From OLB16 sp964422415 (GTDB taxonomy: Bacteria > Hinthialibacterota > Hinthialibacteria > OLB16): DNA of 64,000 nucleotides. Positions 52,695 through 61,600 of the stretch are shown piece after piece. The position numbers were made by a program, and so were the translations under genes. Positions within the stretch are counted from its first letter, which is position 1. Each line of letters begins with the position of its first letter. Location of the stretch: positions 31,406 to 95,405 of the forward strand of contig CAYRBI010000004.1 in the NCBI GenBank assembly GCA_964422415.1, in the 5' to 3' direction. Under the pieces are notes generated by a model. It saw only the letters and a program-made list of their open reading frames with translations, had not been told where the DNA came from and ran no database searches.

Positions 52695-52723
52695 CCTGGG
52701 GGTGGAGAGAATCCACCCCCAGG
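52695..52723. terminator. hairpin between convergent genes
   Basis: CCTGGGGGTGGA pairs perfectly with TCCACCCCCAGG around five bases, 14 bases after the transketolase stop and 13 bases from the stop of the reverse gene. No U-run. Confidence 0.6.
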
Positions 52724-52735
52724 AATGTCTGGGCA

Positions 52736-53242
52736 TCACCTGAAGGCCAGGCGCATGTTTCCATGGTGCGAAAGGGTTAGTTTACGTTTCGCCATCTCCA
52801 GCGCGAAACTGTCCACATCCAGATCTTCTTCCGTCAGTGGTTCTGGTTCATCTCCCATGTTTCGCAGCATGAACTTCTTGTAAGCATCGTTGGCGTATTC
52901 GAGTAGAACCTCTCCAATCCCCTTCATCATGGTCTGATAGGCGTCTGGGTCGACATAATTCGTAACCCATTCGTCTTCGATCCGCATGGCTTCAAAGAGG
53001 TGGTCTTGGATGCCGACAGCTTGAACCACGAGAAAATCGGTCGAATCATCGGCCTCATTATGAATAAGTGCTTGATACCTGTCTCCATCCTCGGATTCGA
53101 ACTGCACCGCCCTGCGTCCCACTAAATTGAATGATGCGTTGATACGTGCCGCGAGTAGCTTGCCCATCTGCTGGATCCCGTCGATCTTTTCCTTTGAAGG
53201 ACCGGGGTGTAGATGGTCTTTAAGGCAACTGATGTCAATCAT
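52736..53242 (-). CDS. hypothetical protein
   Basis: Soluble protein of 168 residues, acidic at the C-terminus, with a strand-rich start (INASFNLVGRRAVQFESEDG) and a helical half (DPDAYQTMMKGIGEVLLEYA). The ATG at 53240-53242 is preceded by AAGGAGAAGGAGC. No signal peptide, no family. The 226 bases upstream to the glycosyltransferase contain AT-rich stretches and nothing else clear. Confidence 0.6.
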   Translation of the reverse strand: MIDISCLKDHLHPGPSKEKIDGIQQMGKLLAARINASFNLVGRRAVQFESEDGDRYQALIHNEADDSTDFLVVQAVGIQDHLFEAMRIEDEWVTNYVDPDAYQTMMKGIGEVLLEYANDAYKKFMLRNMGDEPEPLTEEDLDVDSFALEMAKRKLTLSHHGNMRLAFR

Positions 53243-53468
53243 CCTGCTCCTTCTCCTTTCCACACAAAATCCCTGCCAATCAATAGCATCATAGCGCAGG
53301 ATATAAAAAGTTGGGAAAGAAAAATGTGGAATCGTGTATTTATTTTAGAAGTACTTCGGGAAGGGATGTGACTCTCTCTCCCCTGTGTCTTCATTGCTGG
53401 CGCGTCTCCTTTTTGCACCTGGGGGGAGTCCGGAGGAAAGAGAAGGGATTCTCGTTTCAGTGTGAGAC

Positions 53469-54428
53469 CTATTCCTCACAATCTTTACTTCCCCAAAGAG
53501 GGAGGGGGGAGCCAGGTTTGACAAACCAGCCCGCCTGGATCCGGTCGTAGACCGCCCAGGCCGCTGGAGGGAGGGGCCGCCGTTGCTGACGGATCACGGG
53601 AGGAGCCAGAAGACCATCCTTAAGACCCGCCAGGAAATAGTCCACCCAACCATGGCGGATGGAACGCAACGCCGAGGCTGTCACCCGTCCCATCGCATAC
53701 CGGAGTCCACGTCCCAAGGGGTAGTGTTTCCAAGCGGTCCAGAGCTTGTTGCGCATGTTTAGGTAGTGAATACGGCTCTTGCGAAGAGCGAGCTGCCCTC
53801 GAACCTCTACCTCCACACACCCCAATGTAGGGCAATAGAGCATCAGGAAGCCCTCGCGGAGAAGCTTGAGGGCTAGATCCCCTTGTTCCACTCCCATGAA
53901 GAACGCCTCATCATATCCACCGGTCCGCTCGAATGCCTCGGAACGGATCAGAATGGCGGCCTCGGGGAAATAGGAGGTATAGAAGAAACGGTCCTTGCCT
54001 TGTTCGAAGGGAACCGGATGCCACCAATGTTCATGAAGATATCGTCCCGCATTCTGGGGATCGCCAATCCGGAAGGCGAGTAGCCCCACCTCCGGGAACT
54101 CCGCGAACAGTGCGAGGCCCTTGTGGAGGACCTGCTTGTCGGGCAGGAGGATGTCATTATCGAGCGAAAGGATGAATCTACCACGGGCAGCGCGGAAACC
54201 CTCATTGCGGGCAGTGGTGACTGAGTTGACCTCCCGGCGGATGGTCTGGATAGAATCTCCAAACTCGGTTTCCACCATCTCCGCCGATCCATCAGTGGAG
54301 GCATTGTCGACCACGATCCACTCCAGGTGTGGCCAGTCCAGGGCAAGGGCGCTCGCGAGACACTGGCGTAGAATCTCCTTGCGGTTGTAATTGAGGATGA
54401 CTACCGAGACGAGGGGGGACTCAGTCAT
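53469..54428 (-). CDS. glycosyltransferase family 2
   Basis: Protein of 319 residues with the GT-A pattern VSVVILNYNRKEILRQCLAS, DNASTDGSAEM and the DxD-like LSLDNDILLPD near residue 97; the acid GGYDEAFFMGVEQGDLALKL follows. C-terminal helices may attach it to the membrane. It overlaps the upstream glycosyltransferase by eight bases. Probably adds sugars to a surface polysaccharide. Confidence 0.88.
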   Translation of the reverse strand: MTESPLVSVVILNYNRKEILRQCLASALALDWPHLEWIVVDNASTDGSAEMVETEFGDSIQTIRREVNSVTTARNEGFRAARGRFILSLDNDILLPDKQVLHKGLALFAEFPEVGLLAFRIGDPQNAGRYLHEHWWHPVPFEQGKDRFFYTSYFPEAAILIRSEAFERTGGYDEAFFMGVEQGDLALKLLREGFLMLYCPTLGCVEVEVRGQLALRKSRIHYLNMRNKLWTAWKHYPLGRGLRYAMGRVTASALRSIRHGWVDYFLAGLKDGLLAPPVIRQQRRPLPPAAWAVYDRIQAGWFVKPGSPLPLWGSKDCEE

Positions 54429-55410
54429 AGTGGGTCTCTAGTGAGAGTGGTGAGGTGAACACCGCTAGAATGGCACGCACACGCCAGATCAGTCCCGGGC
54501 GGTATTTCTCTCCCAGTGCATAAAGTGGCAAGGACAGAAGACAGCGGAGCAGAAGTCCAAACACCAGGATCAGACGATAAAGGAAGGCTCGCATGGGGGT
54601 GAAATGGAGGCGTGCGAACCGGTCTTCGGCTTGGGTACGGATCACATCCATTTTACCAACACCCCCTGAGCTTCCCCCCCCATGATGAGTAACCACCGAG
54701 TTGGCGATATAGCGGATCCTCCCTCCGGCATGGTGAATCCGGTAGCACCAATCGGTGTCCTCAGAATACATGAAGAAGCCCCAGTCCAGTCCCCCGAGCC
54801 GCTCATACCAATTCCTACGCACAGCCAGATAAGCGCCCGAGAGCCACTCCACTTCCTGGTCCATGAGGTAGATCTCCGGCCTCATCTCCACCTTCCCGGA
54901 ACAGGGGCCATGATAGAGGTGTTGCAGAAAGAGAGCCTCCGAGAGGGCATTGGAGAGACGGGGGAAGTAACGAATGCCGAACTGTTGGGTGCCATCGGAG
55001 TTAAGCAAGCGTCCCCCGCCCGCCGCCATGTCCGGAACCGATTGAAAGGCTTGTTGGAGATGGGTAAGAGCTTCGGCATGGACCTCGGTATCGCTGTTGA
55101 GGAGGACCAAGATATCCCCAGTGGCTGCGCGCATCCCTAGATTATTGGCGCGCGCAAATCCGAGATTCCCCCCCGATTGGATCAACCGGACGTTCGGATA
55201 GCGTTCCAGGACCGCCTCAAAAGATCCATCCCGTGAATCGTTATCAATCAGAATGACCTCATAGGGGCCTTCAGGCGGGAAATGCTCGATAGATGCCAGG
55301 CAGGCCAAGGTCAGTTCCCTCGTGTTGTAACTCACGATGAGGATCGATAACTTTGGTGGATTCTCCACACTCAAGGGGATATGCCTCCAGAATCCGTTCT
55401 CTGGGATCAA
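54421..55410 (-). CDS. glycosyltransferase family 2 (rhamnosyltransferase-like)
   Basis: Protein of 329 residues with SILIVSYNTRELTLACLASI, IDNDSRDGSFEA, LLNSDTEVH (DxD) and the acceptor-region pattern GLDWGFFMYSEDTDWCYR typical of WbbL/rhamnosyl transferases. A hydrophobic helix (FLYRLILVFGLLLRCLLSLP) lies near the C-terminus. It is first in the pair with the gene at 53469. Confidence 0.88.
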   Translation of the reverse strand: MIPENGFWRHIPLSVENPPKLSILIVSYNTRELTLACLASIEHFPPEGPYEVILIDNDSRDGSFEAVLERYPNVRLIQSGGNLGFARANNLGMRAATGDILVLLNSDTEVHAEALTHLQQAFQSVPDMAAGGGRLLNSDGTQQFGIRYFPRLSNALSEALFLQHLYHGPCSGKVEMRPEIYLMDQEVEWLSGAYLAVRRNWYERLGGLDWGFFMYSEDTDWCYRIHHAGGRIRYIANSVVTHHGGGSSGGVGKMDVIRTQAEDRFARLHFTPMRAFLYRLILVFGLLLRCLLSLPLYALGEKYRPGLIWRVRAILAVFTSPLSLETHYD

Positions 55411-55453
55411 AGCATATCACTCATCCCGGTTTGGAGGCACTAGATCGTTTCGA

Positions 55454-55490
55454 GTTCACACTTTAGTGTGCGTTTGCAACCTGAAGGTTG
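55454..55490. repeat. paired hairpins, family B
   Basis: CACACT-TT-AGTGTG (55457-55470) is followed seven bases later by CAACCT-GA-AGGTTG (55477-55490). The first stem has the same layout as those at 8245 and 50661, with different but complementary bases. It lies between two same-strand genes. Confidence 0.7.
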
Positions 55491-55516
55491 AACTCCGAAC
55501 CCTCTGACCCAATCAA

Positions 55517-58330
55517 CTACCACTTCGCATCCACCGGGCGCTTGGCGGCCCAGTTGAGGCAACGGCAGAAGAAGTCCACCGGATCATAGGGGGGTGTGGG
55601 ACGGGGTTCGGTATGCCACTGGATATTCACAATCCGCCCTTGTCCGAGTTCTCTGACATAGAGTGGGCAAAATGCCGCATCGTATTCGACCGGAGCCGCC
55701 ATGAGGGGGGTCCCATCCACCACGCCACGGTAGCCATCCATGGTGTTGACGACATAATAATCCCCCGGGCCCAACACACCCAGGATAGGATGCTCTTTGA
55801 TGATCAGGCAGATGACCTCGATAAAGCCTTTCCACTCATAGTTTCCCTGGCGGATTCCAAGTAAATGCTCAAGCTTCTCATTGTAACCCGGATTCAATCC
55901 ACCTAACGCACTCCGATTGACGAAACCAACTCCAGCTTCGACCGCTTCAATGAGAGAATCCAAAAATTCATTACGTACATTTGGTTGGCAATGCGCGATC
56001 ACCACATCCAGTTTTTTTAATTCCTCGACATTTGAGCCATCGATGAGCCGGTCCTGCAAGCCATATTGTTCGATAATGGCGGGAAGTTCACCTTTGTCCG
56101 CGGTGCCAGGTTCGATTACCGCATAGACGTCATACCCTTTGGCATGAAGCTTTTCATAATTAATTTTTGCAAATCCGAAGGAATAGGGTTGGCCAATCCA
56201 GCTGGGGCCATTGGCGGTGAAGTAGCTGAAGAGAACACCCACTTTAGGGGGAGCCTCGCCGGGAGGAGTGTTTGTCTGTCCATTTCTAAAAGCAGTTGCA
56301 ACCTCGCGTGAAATCTTTGTCCCGGCGTAATCGAACACCTTGATCCTGGTCAAGCCGGGCATGTTTTCCACGAAGGCATTGGTGAGGGGATTATCCTTCA
56401 CCACCAGCCGCTCCAGTGCCGTCAGTTTACCAATCGAAGCGGAACAGGCATCCGTGATCTTGACGGTATCCAGATCCAGAGATCGTAATGCGGTTAGCCC
56501 CTCAAGTTGGGCCAGTCCCTGGTCAGTCACATTGCATTCACGGAAACGCAATTGGGTCAACCCCATGATCTTGCCAAGATGGACCAGGCCCGCATCCGTG
56601 ATGGCGGTATGTGCAAGGTCTAGATTCCTCAGATTCGGCATATCTACCAGAAATGCCATACCAGCATCCGTGACCGCAGTTTCTTGCAGGTTCAAATCGG
56701 TCAGATTGGGAAGAGCGGCGATTTTCGCCAGTCCGGTATCATCTACCTTGGTCTGTAAAAGATTGAGTTTCCTGAGTCTTGGAAAACTCGTTATCTGATC
56801 CAACGCAGCGGAGGTCAGTTGATTGGCATGGAGATCGAGTTCCTCGAGATGGTTGAATCCTGTGAAATAAGAGAGAACAGAATCAGTGGCGCCAGTCGCC
56901 TCGATGGAGAGGGTTCTGACACCCGTGAACTTTGACAACATGGTCCACTGTTCTTCATTCAACCTCACCGCGTCGGCGATAATTCCATCAAAATCATCGG
57001 GGGCGAGACCCTCTAGCGAAATCGGAACACTACGGCGCTCTGGCTGAATACTCAGGCGGACCGCCGTGTCTGCTGGTATTGTCACATCCCCTTTGGCTCT
57101 TTGAAGGATTTCCCAATCGAAATCATCTTGCGAATCCGCTGGGCGGGTCCAGATGGCTCCTAGAGCATATTCAGTAGGGAACTGTAGAACGCGTTCTCCT
57201 TGGCTGACCTGATTGGAGGTATCTTTTTCCTCGGCGATAGTCCGTCCCTCTGTCAACATTCCCAATCCAAGCGCCGCAACCAGTACCACTGTCAAGACAG
57301 TCCAGGCCGGGCCAGGCTTCTTGAAGGTCGCAATCATTTCGATTCTTCTTCTCATGCGGTGTTTGTCTTCGAGAATCCCTGCCGTACCGGGGAGACGTTG
57401 CGGCAAGACTGAACGTTCAAGGAGAGTGATGATGGTTTCGCCATACTCAATCGACTCCCCCTCCTGGGTGTAGGTCAACGCCAAGGCATCACAGGCCAAC
57501 TCCTGGTCGGTGCGCATCCGGCGGAAGGCATACCACACCAGCGGGTTGAACCAGTGGATGGCCCGCAGCAGTGTGGTCCACCAATTGACCCAGATATCAC
57601 GCCGTTGGACATGCGCGAGTTCATGCAGAAAGACATATCGTAGATTCTCAGTTCCGAGCGCGGTGGCCATTCCCTCAGGCAGGAGCAAGGTTGGGTGGAG
57701 CAACCCATACAGCGCGGGACTGTCCATCCGGGGAGATTCAATTAGACGGATCTGTTTGTGCAAGCGCATTCTTGACCGGCATTCATCAAAAATCTTCAGG
57801 ATAGCGGGGTTGGTGACCGGTGGCAGCGTTCTCAAACAGATCCGTGCGGTGACCAACTGACCAAGAACGAAGGTCAGGAAAAGAATTGTCCCCATCCCCC
57901 AGGTCACCGACACAATTTCCAGCAGGGCTAATCCCTTGACTGGCACGGGAGGCGGCGCCTGGGAGATGGGAACTGAATGAAAGGCTTGGTTGTCTTCAGC
58001 TGTGGAGTCTGGTTTTCCAGACATATTCTGGGATGCGAGCAGCTCCTCAATGGCATCGTGGTCTGTGGTCCACATTCTACTTTGAAGCGAGGATATCTCC
58101 TGGTGGCTGGCGGGCAGGATGTTGAAGATGCTGAAATAACTCTCAGGCAGGCTGGGCATCACCAGACGCGCGACCACAAGAAACCACAACACATAACGCC
58201 AACGGGCTGTCAGGTATTTCTGAAAGAGGTGCTGGACAAGGAGGATCGCGGCAATTAGGAAGGAGGCCTGCCAGGAGGCGCGGAGGATTGCAAGGAAGAC
58301 CGGCTCAAGGGAGTCAAACAACTGGAACAT
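55517..58330 (-). CDS. BlaR1-type M56 peptidase - leucine-rich repeat - ThuA-like fusion
   Basis: Protein of 937 residues. Residues 1-340 resemble BlaR1/MecR1: three hydrophobic segments, the zinc site HELAH (236-240) with RRDIWVNW and the third ligand Glu277 in DQELACDA, and a fourth segment at 342-360. Residues 465-680 are about eight leucine-rich repeats of the form NLTDLNLQETAVTDAGMAFL. Residues 695-937 resemble ThuA or class I glutamine amidotransferase domains (KVGVLFSYF, DVVIAHCQPN, GVGFVNRSALGG, GRIVNIQWHTE). A penicillin-binding sensor domain is absent; the extracytoplasmic LRR and ThuA parts would replace it. No BlaI-type repressor gene is adjacent on either side. Confidence 0.88.
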   Translation of the reverse strand: MFQLFDSLEPVFLAILRASWQASFLIAAILLVQHLFQKYLTARWRYVLWFLVVARLVMPSLPESYFSIFNILPASHQEISSLQSRMWTTDHDAIEELLASQNMSGKPDSTAEDNQAFHSVPISQAPPPVPVKGLALLEIVSVTWGMGTILFLTFVLGQLVTARICLRTLPPVTNPAILKIFDECRSRMRLHKQIRLIESPRMDSPALYGLLHPTLLLPEGMATALGTENLRYVFLHELAHVQRRDIWVNWWTTLLRAIHWFNPLVWYAFRRMRTDQELACDALALTYTQEGESIEYGETIITLLERSVLPQRLPGTAGILEDKHRMRRRIEMIATFKKPGPAWTVLTVVLVAALGLGMLTEGRTIAEEKDTSNQVSQGERVLQFPTEYALGAIWTRPADSQDDFDWEILQRAKGDVTIPADTAVRLSIQPERRSVPISLEGLAPDDFDGIIADAVRLNEEQWTMLSKFTGVRTLSIEATGATDSVLSYFTGFNHLEELDLHANQLTSAALDQITSFPRLRKLNLLQTKVDDTGLAKIAALPNLTDLNLQETAVTDAGMAFLVDMPNLRNLDLAHTAITDAGLVHLGKIMGLTQLRFRECNVTDQGLAQLEGLTALRSLDLDTVKITDACSASIGKLTALERLVVKDNPLTNAFVENMPGLTRIKVFDYAGTKISREVATAFRNGQTNTPPGEAPPKVGVLFSYFTANGPSWIGQPYSFGFAKINYEKLHAKGYDVYAVIEPGTADKGELPAIIEQYGLQDRLIDGSNVEELKKLDVVIAHCQPNVRNEFLDSLIEAVEAGVGFVNRSALGGLNPGYNEKLEHLLGIRQGNYEWKGFIEVICLIIKEHPILGVLGPGDYYVVNTMDGYRGVVDGTPLMAAPVEYDAAFCPLYVRELGQGRIVNIQWHTEPRPTPPYDPVDFFCRCLNWAAKRPVDAKW

Positions 58331-58556
58331 AGTGGAAAGGCTCCTCTCCTACAACCGTCAGTAATGGCAGATTACTCCAGTAGGTGTTCTTGTCAAGAGC
58401 ATGAGCCGACTCCCCTCGCCCAATGAATGAGGGGGGCAGGAATGTGATGTTTGAGAGAGATCTAAGTAAGATTGAGTGAGAGGTCTTCCACGGCACTATC
58501 CCCCAGTTTTGTGATATGGTTTCCACAATCAACCATCCGGAAATGGAAATCGATCG

Positions 58557-59388
58557 ATGCTCATTTACACCGATTGCCGTCATTACCGGGGCAGCGCCCC
58601 CTGTATACCGAACAAAGCCCGGAGTAAGGAATGTCCCACCTGTGATGAGCATGATCCCATCGCCGAACGGGTGTTGATCATCAAGCTGGGCGCGCCGGGA
58701 GATGTACTGCGGACTACAGCCCTTCTCCCAGCGATCAGGCGTAGGTGGCCAGGGTGTGAGATCACCTGGCTCACATGTAAGAGCGCGGCTCCCTTGCTAG
58801 AAAACCTGGATCTGATCGACCGGACCCTGACGCTTGAAGATGACGGAGCCCTGAGGATCCGGGGTGAACAATTTGATATCTGCGCGAACCTGGATAACGA
58901 ACCGCTGGCTGCTTCTCTGGCATCTCAACAAAAGGCTGTCCGCCACCTGGGATATGTTCTGGATGAGTATGGGCGGGTGATCGCATCCAATGTGGAGGCG
59001 CGCCCATGGTTGGAAATGGCGAGCTTCGACCGGCTCAAACGGGAGAACCAGGCCACTTACCAGGCCCATATGCGCAGGATCCTCGGCCTTTCACCAGAAC
59101 CGGTGGATCCGATTCAGATCCGCACCACCTCCGCCGAGGTCAACGCCGCACATGAGCATCTGCGGTCTTTGGGGATGGCCGGAACCCACCCCATCGCTTT
59201 CAATACTGGCGCGGGGGAACGCTGGAAAACNNNNNNNNNNNNNNNNNNNNNNNNNNNNNNNNNNNNNNNNNNNNNNNNNNNNNNNNNNNNNNNNNNNNNN
59301 NNNNNNNNNNNNNNNNNNNNNNNNNNNNNNCTTTACTGAAAGTGGTATCGCCCAAACCATGCGTGAGTTACTACGCCCGCGAGTGTAA
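58557..59388 (+). CDS. glycosyltransferase family 9 (heptosyltransferase-like), interrupted by a gap
   Basis: The visible part starts with a Cys-rich segment (DCRHYRGSAPCIPNKARSKE, then CPTC), followed by VLIIKLGAPGDVLRTTALLP, the GT9 glycine loop, and a second half starting at FNTGAGERWK. The gap removes the region between about residue 225 and the last 19 residues (FTESGIAQTMRELLRPRV). The visible bases sum to 244 codons; families of this kind are usually 340-380, so about 100 codons are likely to be missing and the 100-N length is only a placeholder. The enzyme adds a heptose-like or other sugar to a lipid or glycan. Confidence 0.8.
59231..59330. other. assembly gap of unknown length
   Basis: One hundred Ns inside the GT9 gene. 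The flanks do not overlap, unlike the other gap. The flanking coding frames differ by one base if the gap is taken literally, but would be consistent with a missing stretch whose true length is a multiple of three. Confidence 0.9.
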
Positions 59389-59514
59389 TGAGAAGCCCTG
59401 TTGCATGGAGTCGATCTCCGCCCAAAGGGTCTTCGAGATAGTTCGTGAGCAAGGCTGGCTGGAGCGGATTTCCAGGGCAGAGCATTCACCCACCGCTTTT
59501 CACTCACCGCAACC

Positions 59515-60693
59515 ATGACTGCATCAACGGCCCCTTGGTGGCTTATTCTTCAAACCTTTGTCTTGACACTCCCCTCGGTCTACTTGATCCGCCGGTTAGG
59601 CTTGAGGTTTGGCTGGTTGGATAGTCCCACTGGACGTAAGATCCATGAGGCCTCCATCGTGACATTGGGAGGTTTGGGAATCTTCCTAGGGCTCTTCGCC
59701 AGTTTTCTTCTTTTTAAACTGTGGTGTGATGGAGATGCACAGGGAACCATCCCTTTGGTCCGCTACCGGGAGAATGCCCACCTTTGGCTTCTCTTCGGTG
59801 TAAGCCTGGTGGTCATCGTCATTGGTATCTGGGATGACCTGAGAGACTCCAATCCCCTCCTCAAACTTGCCTTCCAGATTCTCGCGGCGGGACTGTTTGT
59901 GGGATTCAGGGTGACTTCCGGCAAGGTCTGGCATTTCGAGGTGCTCCCAATGGGGGAGTTCCTTCTCAATCTGCTTGTATTATCGGGCTGGATTGTGCTG
60001 CTCATGAATGCCATCAACCTGATCGATGGTCTCGATGGACTAGCGGCCGGAATCACCGCTATTGCTGCCTTCTGGTTACTGTTGGCCAATGAACCCATGG
60101 AGAACCGCTTCTTGAGTTGGGTGGCGGCGATGTTGGTGGGATCCTGTGCGGCCTTCCTGTTATTTAACTTCCATCCCGCCAAGATTTTTATGGGGGACAC
60201 CGGCGCGTTGCTGCTGGGGCTGTGGCTTGGTGCGGGTTCCAGCGAGGGGGATTTCATGAAACTGTCGGGTTTGATTCTCGCTACTCCCATTGTGTTACTA
60301 TTCGTTCCGATCATCGAGGTGGTCTCTTCTGCATTGAGAAGATTCCTGGGCGGGCAGGGAGTCTTCCAAGCCGACAGCCGCCATATGCACCACCGGTTAC
60401 TCAAACTCGGTTTCCGGCATAGGAGCATCGTTCTTTTCTACTATTCCATTACCTTCCTGCTTGGGATGCTGGGATACCTCCTGGCTCCCTCTGGGTTCGA
60501 TGCGAATGGAGTCCCCATTTCCCGCTTGGCTAATCCAAACATGATGTTTGGAATCTTGTTTGTGATCTGTGGGACCGTTCTGATGGCCTACCGCGCCTTG
60601 GCGTCCATCGAGAGGCGATTTGAATCAGTAGTGAGAAGTCTGGGGGCGGATGAGGTACGGGAAACACTTGACGTCACCCACAGGGACCGATAG
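59515..60693 (+). CDS. undecaprenyl-phosphate sugar-1-phosphate transferase (WecA/MraY family)
   Basis: Protein of 392 residues with about eleven hydrophobic helices, WDD (106-108), NLIDGLDGLAAG (168-179), MGDTGALLLG (226-235) and the His-rich SRHMHHRLLK motif near residue 285. It links a sugar phosphate to undecaprenyl phosphate, starting a surface glycan. The LDSPTGRKIHEA motif near residue 35 is typical of the WecA/TagO branch. It follows the GT9 gene by 126 bases; no clear feature lies between. Confidence 0.92.
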   Translation: MTASTAPWWLILQTFVLTLPSVYLIRRLGLRFGWLDSPTGRKIHEASIVTLGGLGIFLGLFASFLLFKLWCDGDAQGTIPLVRYRENAHLWLLFGVSLVVIVIGIWDDLRDSNPLLKLAFQILAAGLFVGFRVTSGKVWHFEVLPMGEFLLNLLVLSGWIVLLMNAINLIDGLDGLAAGITAIAAFWLLLANEPMENRFLSWVAAMLVGSCAAFLLFNFHPAKIFMGDTGALLLGLWLGAGSSEGDFMKLSGLILATPIVLLFVPIIEVVSSALRRFLGGQGVFQADSRHMHHRLLKLGFRHRSIVLFYYSITFLLGMLGYLLAPSGFDANGVPISRLANPNMMFGILFVICGTVLMAYRALASIERRFESVVRSLGADEVRETLDVTHRDR

Positions 60694-60814
60694 TTTCCTC
60701 TGTTTGGCCGGTTGAAAACTTGATTGGTGTAGATTATCCGGCCAACAACCTGTTTCTTTATTGGGGTAGATGCCTTCCGGATGGTTCATCCGGAGGGATG
60801 GAGAGTGCGGTCCG

Positions 60815-61561
60815 ATGACACAAACTCAGCAGGCATGTGAGAAAACCGGGCTTCCGGAAAGGGTGAATCCGGCCTGGTTTTATAATGAACTTATGCATTC
60901 GGGGGTAGATTACTCGGATAGCGCGATCGCCGCCAAATATGATGAGAATCACCGGCGTTTCCGTGACTTCGAGGAGGAAGCGGACCGCATCCTCGAGCGT
61001 TTGAAGATCGGGGGGCAACACAGTGTCCTCGATATGGGGTGTGGCACTGGCGCTTTTGTCCTCACCGCCGCCAGACGTTGCCGGAAAGTCCATGCGGTGG
61101 ATGTCTCCACCGCGATGCTAGAGCGGTGTCACAAGAAGACGGGGGAATTGGGACTGACCAATGTCGAATTCCACCATGCCGGCTACTTGACCTACATCCA
61201 TGGTGACGAACCGGTGGATGGCATTGTTTCTGTAGCGGTTCTTCATCATCTCCCGGACTTCTGGAAGGCGGTGGCTCTCCAAAGGCTGCATGGAATGCTC
61301 AAACCGGGAGGACGGTTGTTCCTCTTTGATGTTGTTTTCCCCTCACTTTCGGAGGGATATGAGCAAGGTCTCGATGCATGGGTGAAGGACATCAAACTCA
61401 GAGCGGGTGAACAGATGGCCGAAGAAGCGGTGGTTCATATACGCGATGAGCACAGTACCTTCGACTGGGTGCTGGAGGGTATGCTGGAACGCGCCGGATT
61501 CCATCAGGAAGAAAAGATTTCTGCCCCGGGATTCGGTATCACGTATATCTGTGAGCGGTAG
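60815..61561 (+). CDS. class I SAM-dependent methyltransferase
   Basis: Protein of 248 residues with motif I VLDMGCGTGAFVLTAA near residue 72, acidic loop VDVSTAM, VSVAVLHHLPDFWKAV and GMLKPGGRLFLFDV. The ATG at 60815 follows GGAGAG at about ten bases; an ATG at 60770 would add 15 residues. Substrate unknown. It is 40 bases upstream of purA and may share its transcript. Confidence 0.85.
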   Translation: MTQTQQACEKTGLPERVNPAWFYNELMHSGVDYSDSAIAAKYDENHRRFRDFEEEADRILERLKIGGQHSVLDMGCGTGAFVLTAARRCRKVHAVDVSTAMLERCHKKTGELGLTNVEFHHAGYLTYIHGDEPVDGIVSVAVLHHLPDFWKAVALQRLHGMLKPGGRLFLFDVVFPSLSEGYEQGLDAWVKDIKLRAGEQMAEEAVVHIRDEHSTFDWVLEGMLERAGFHQEEKISAPGFGITYICER

Positions 61562-61600
61562 TAGTTGAGTGGAACAAACACATGAGGAGGATGTGGCGGA

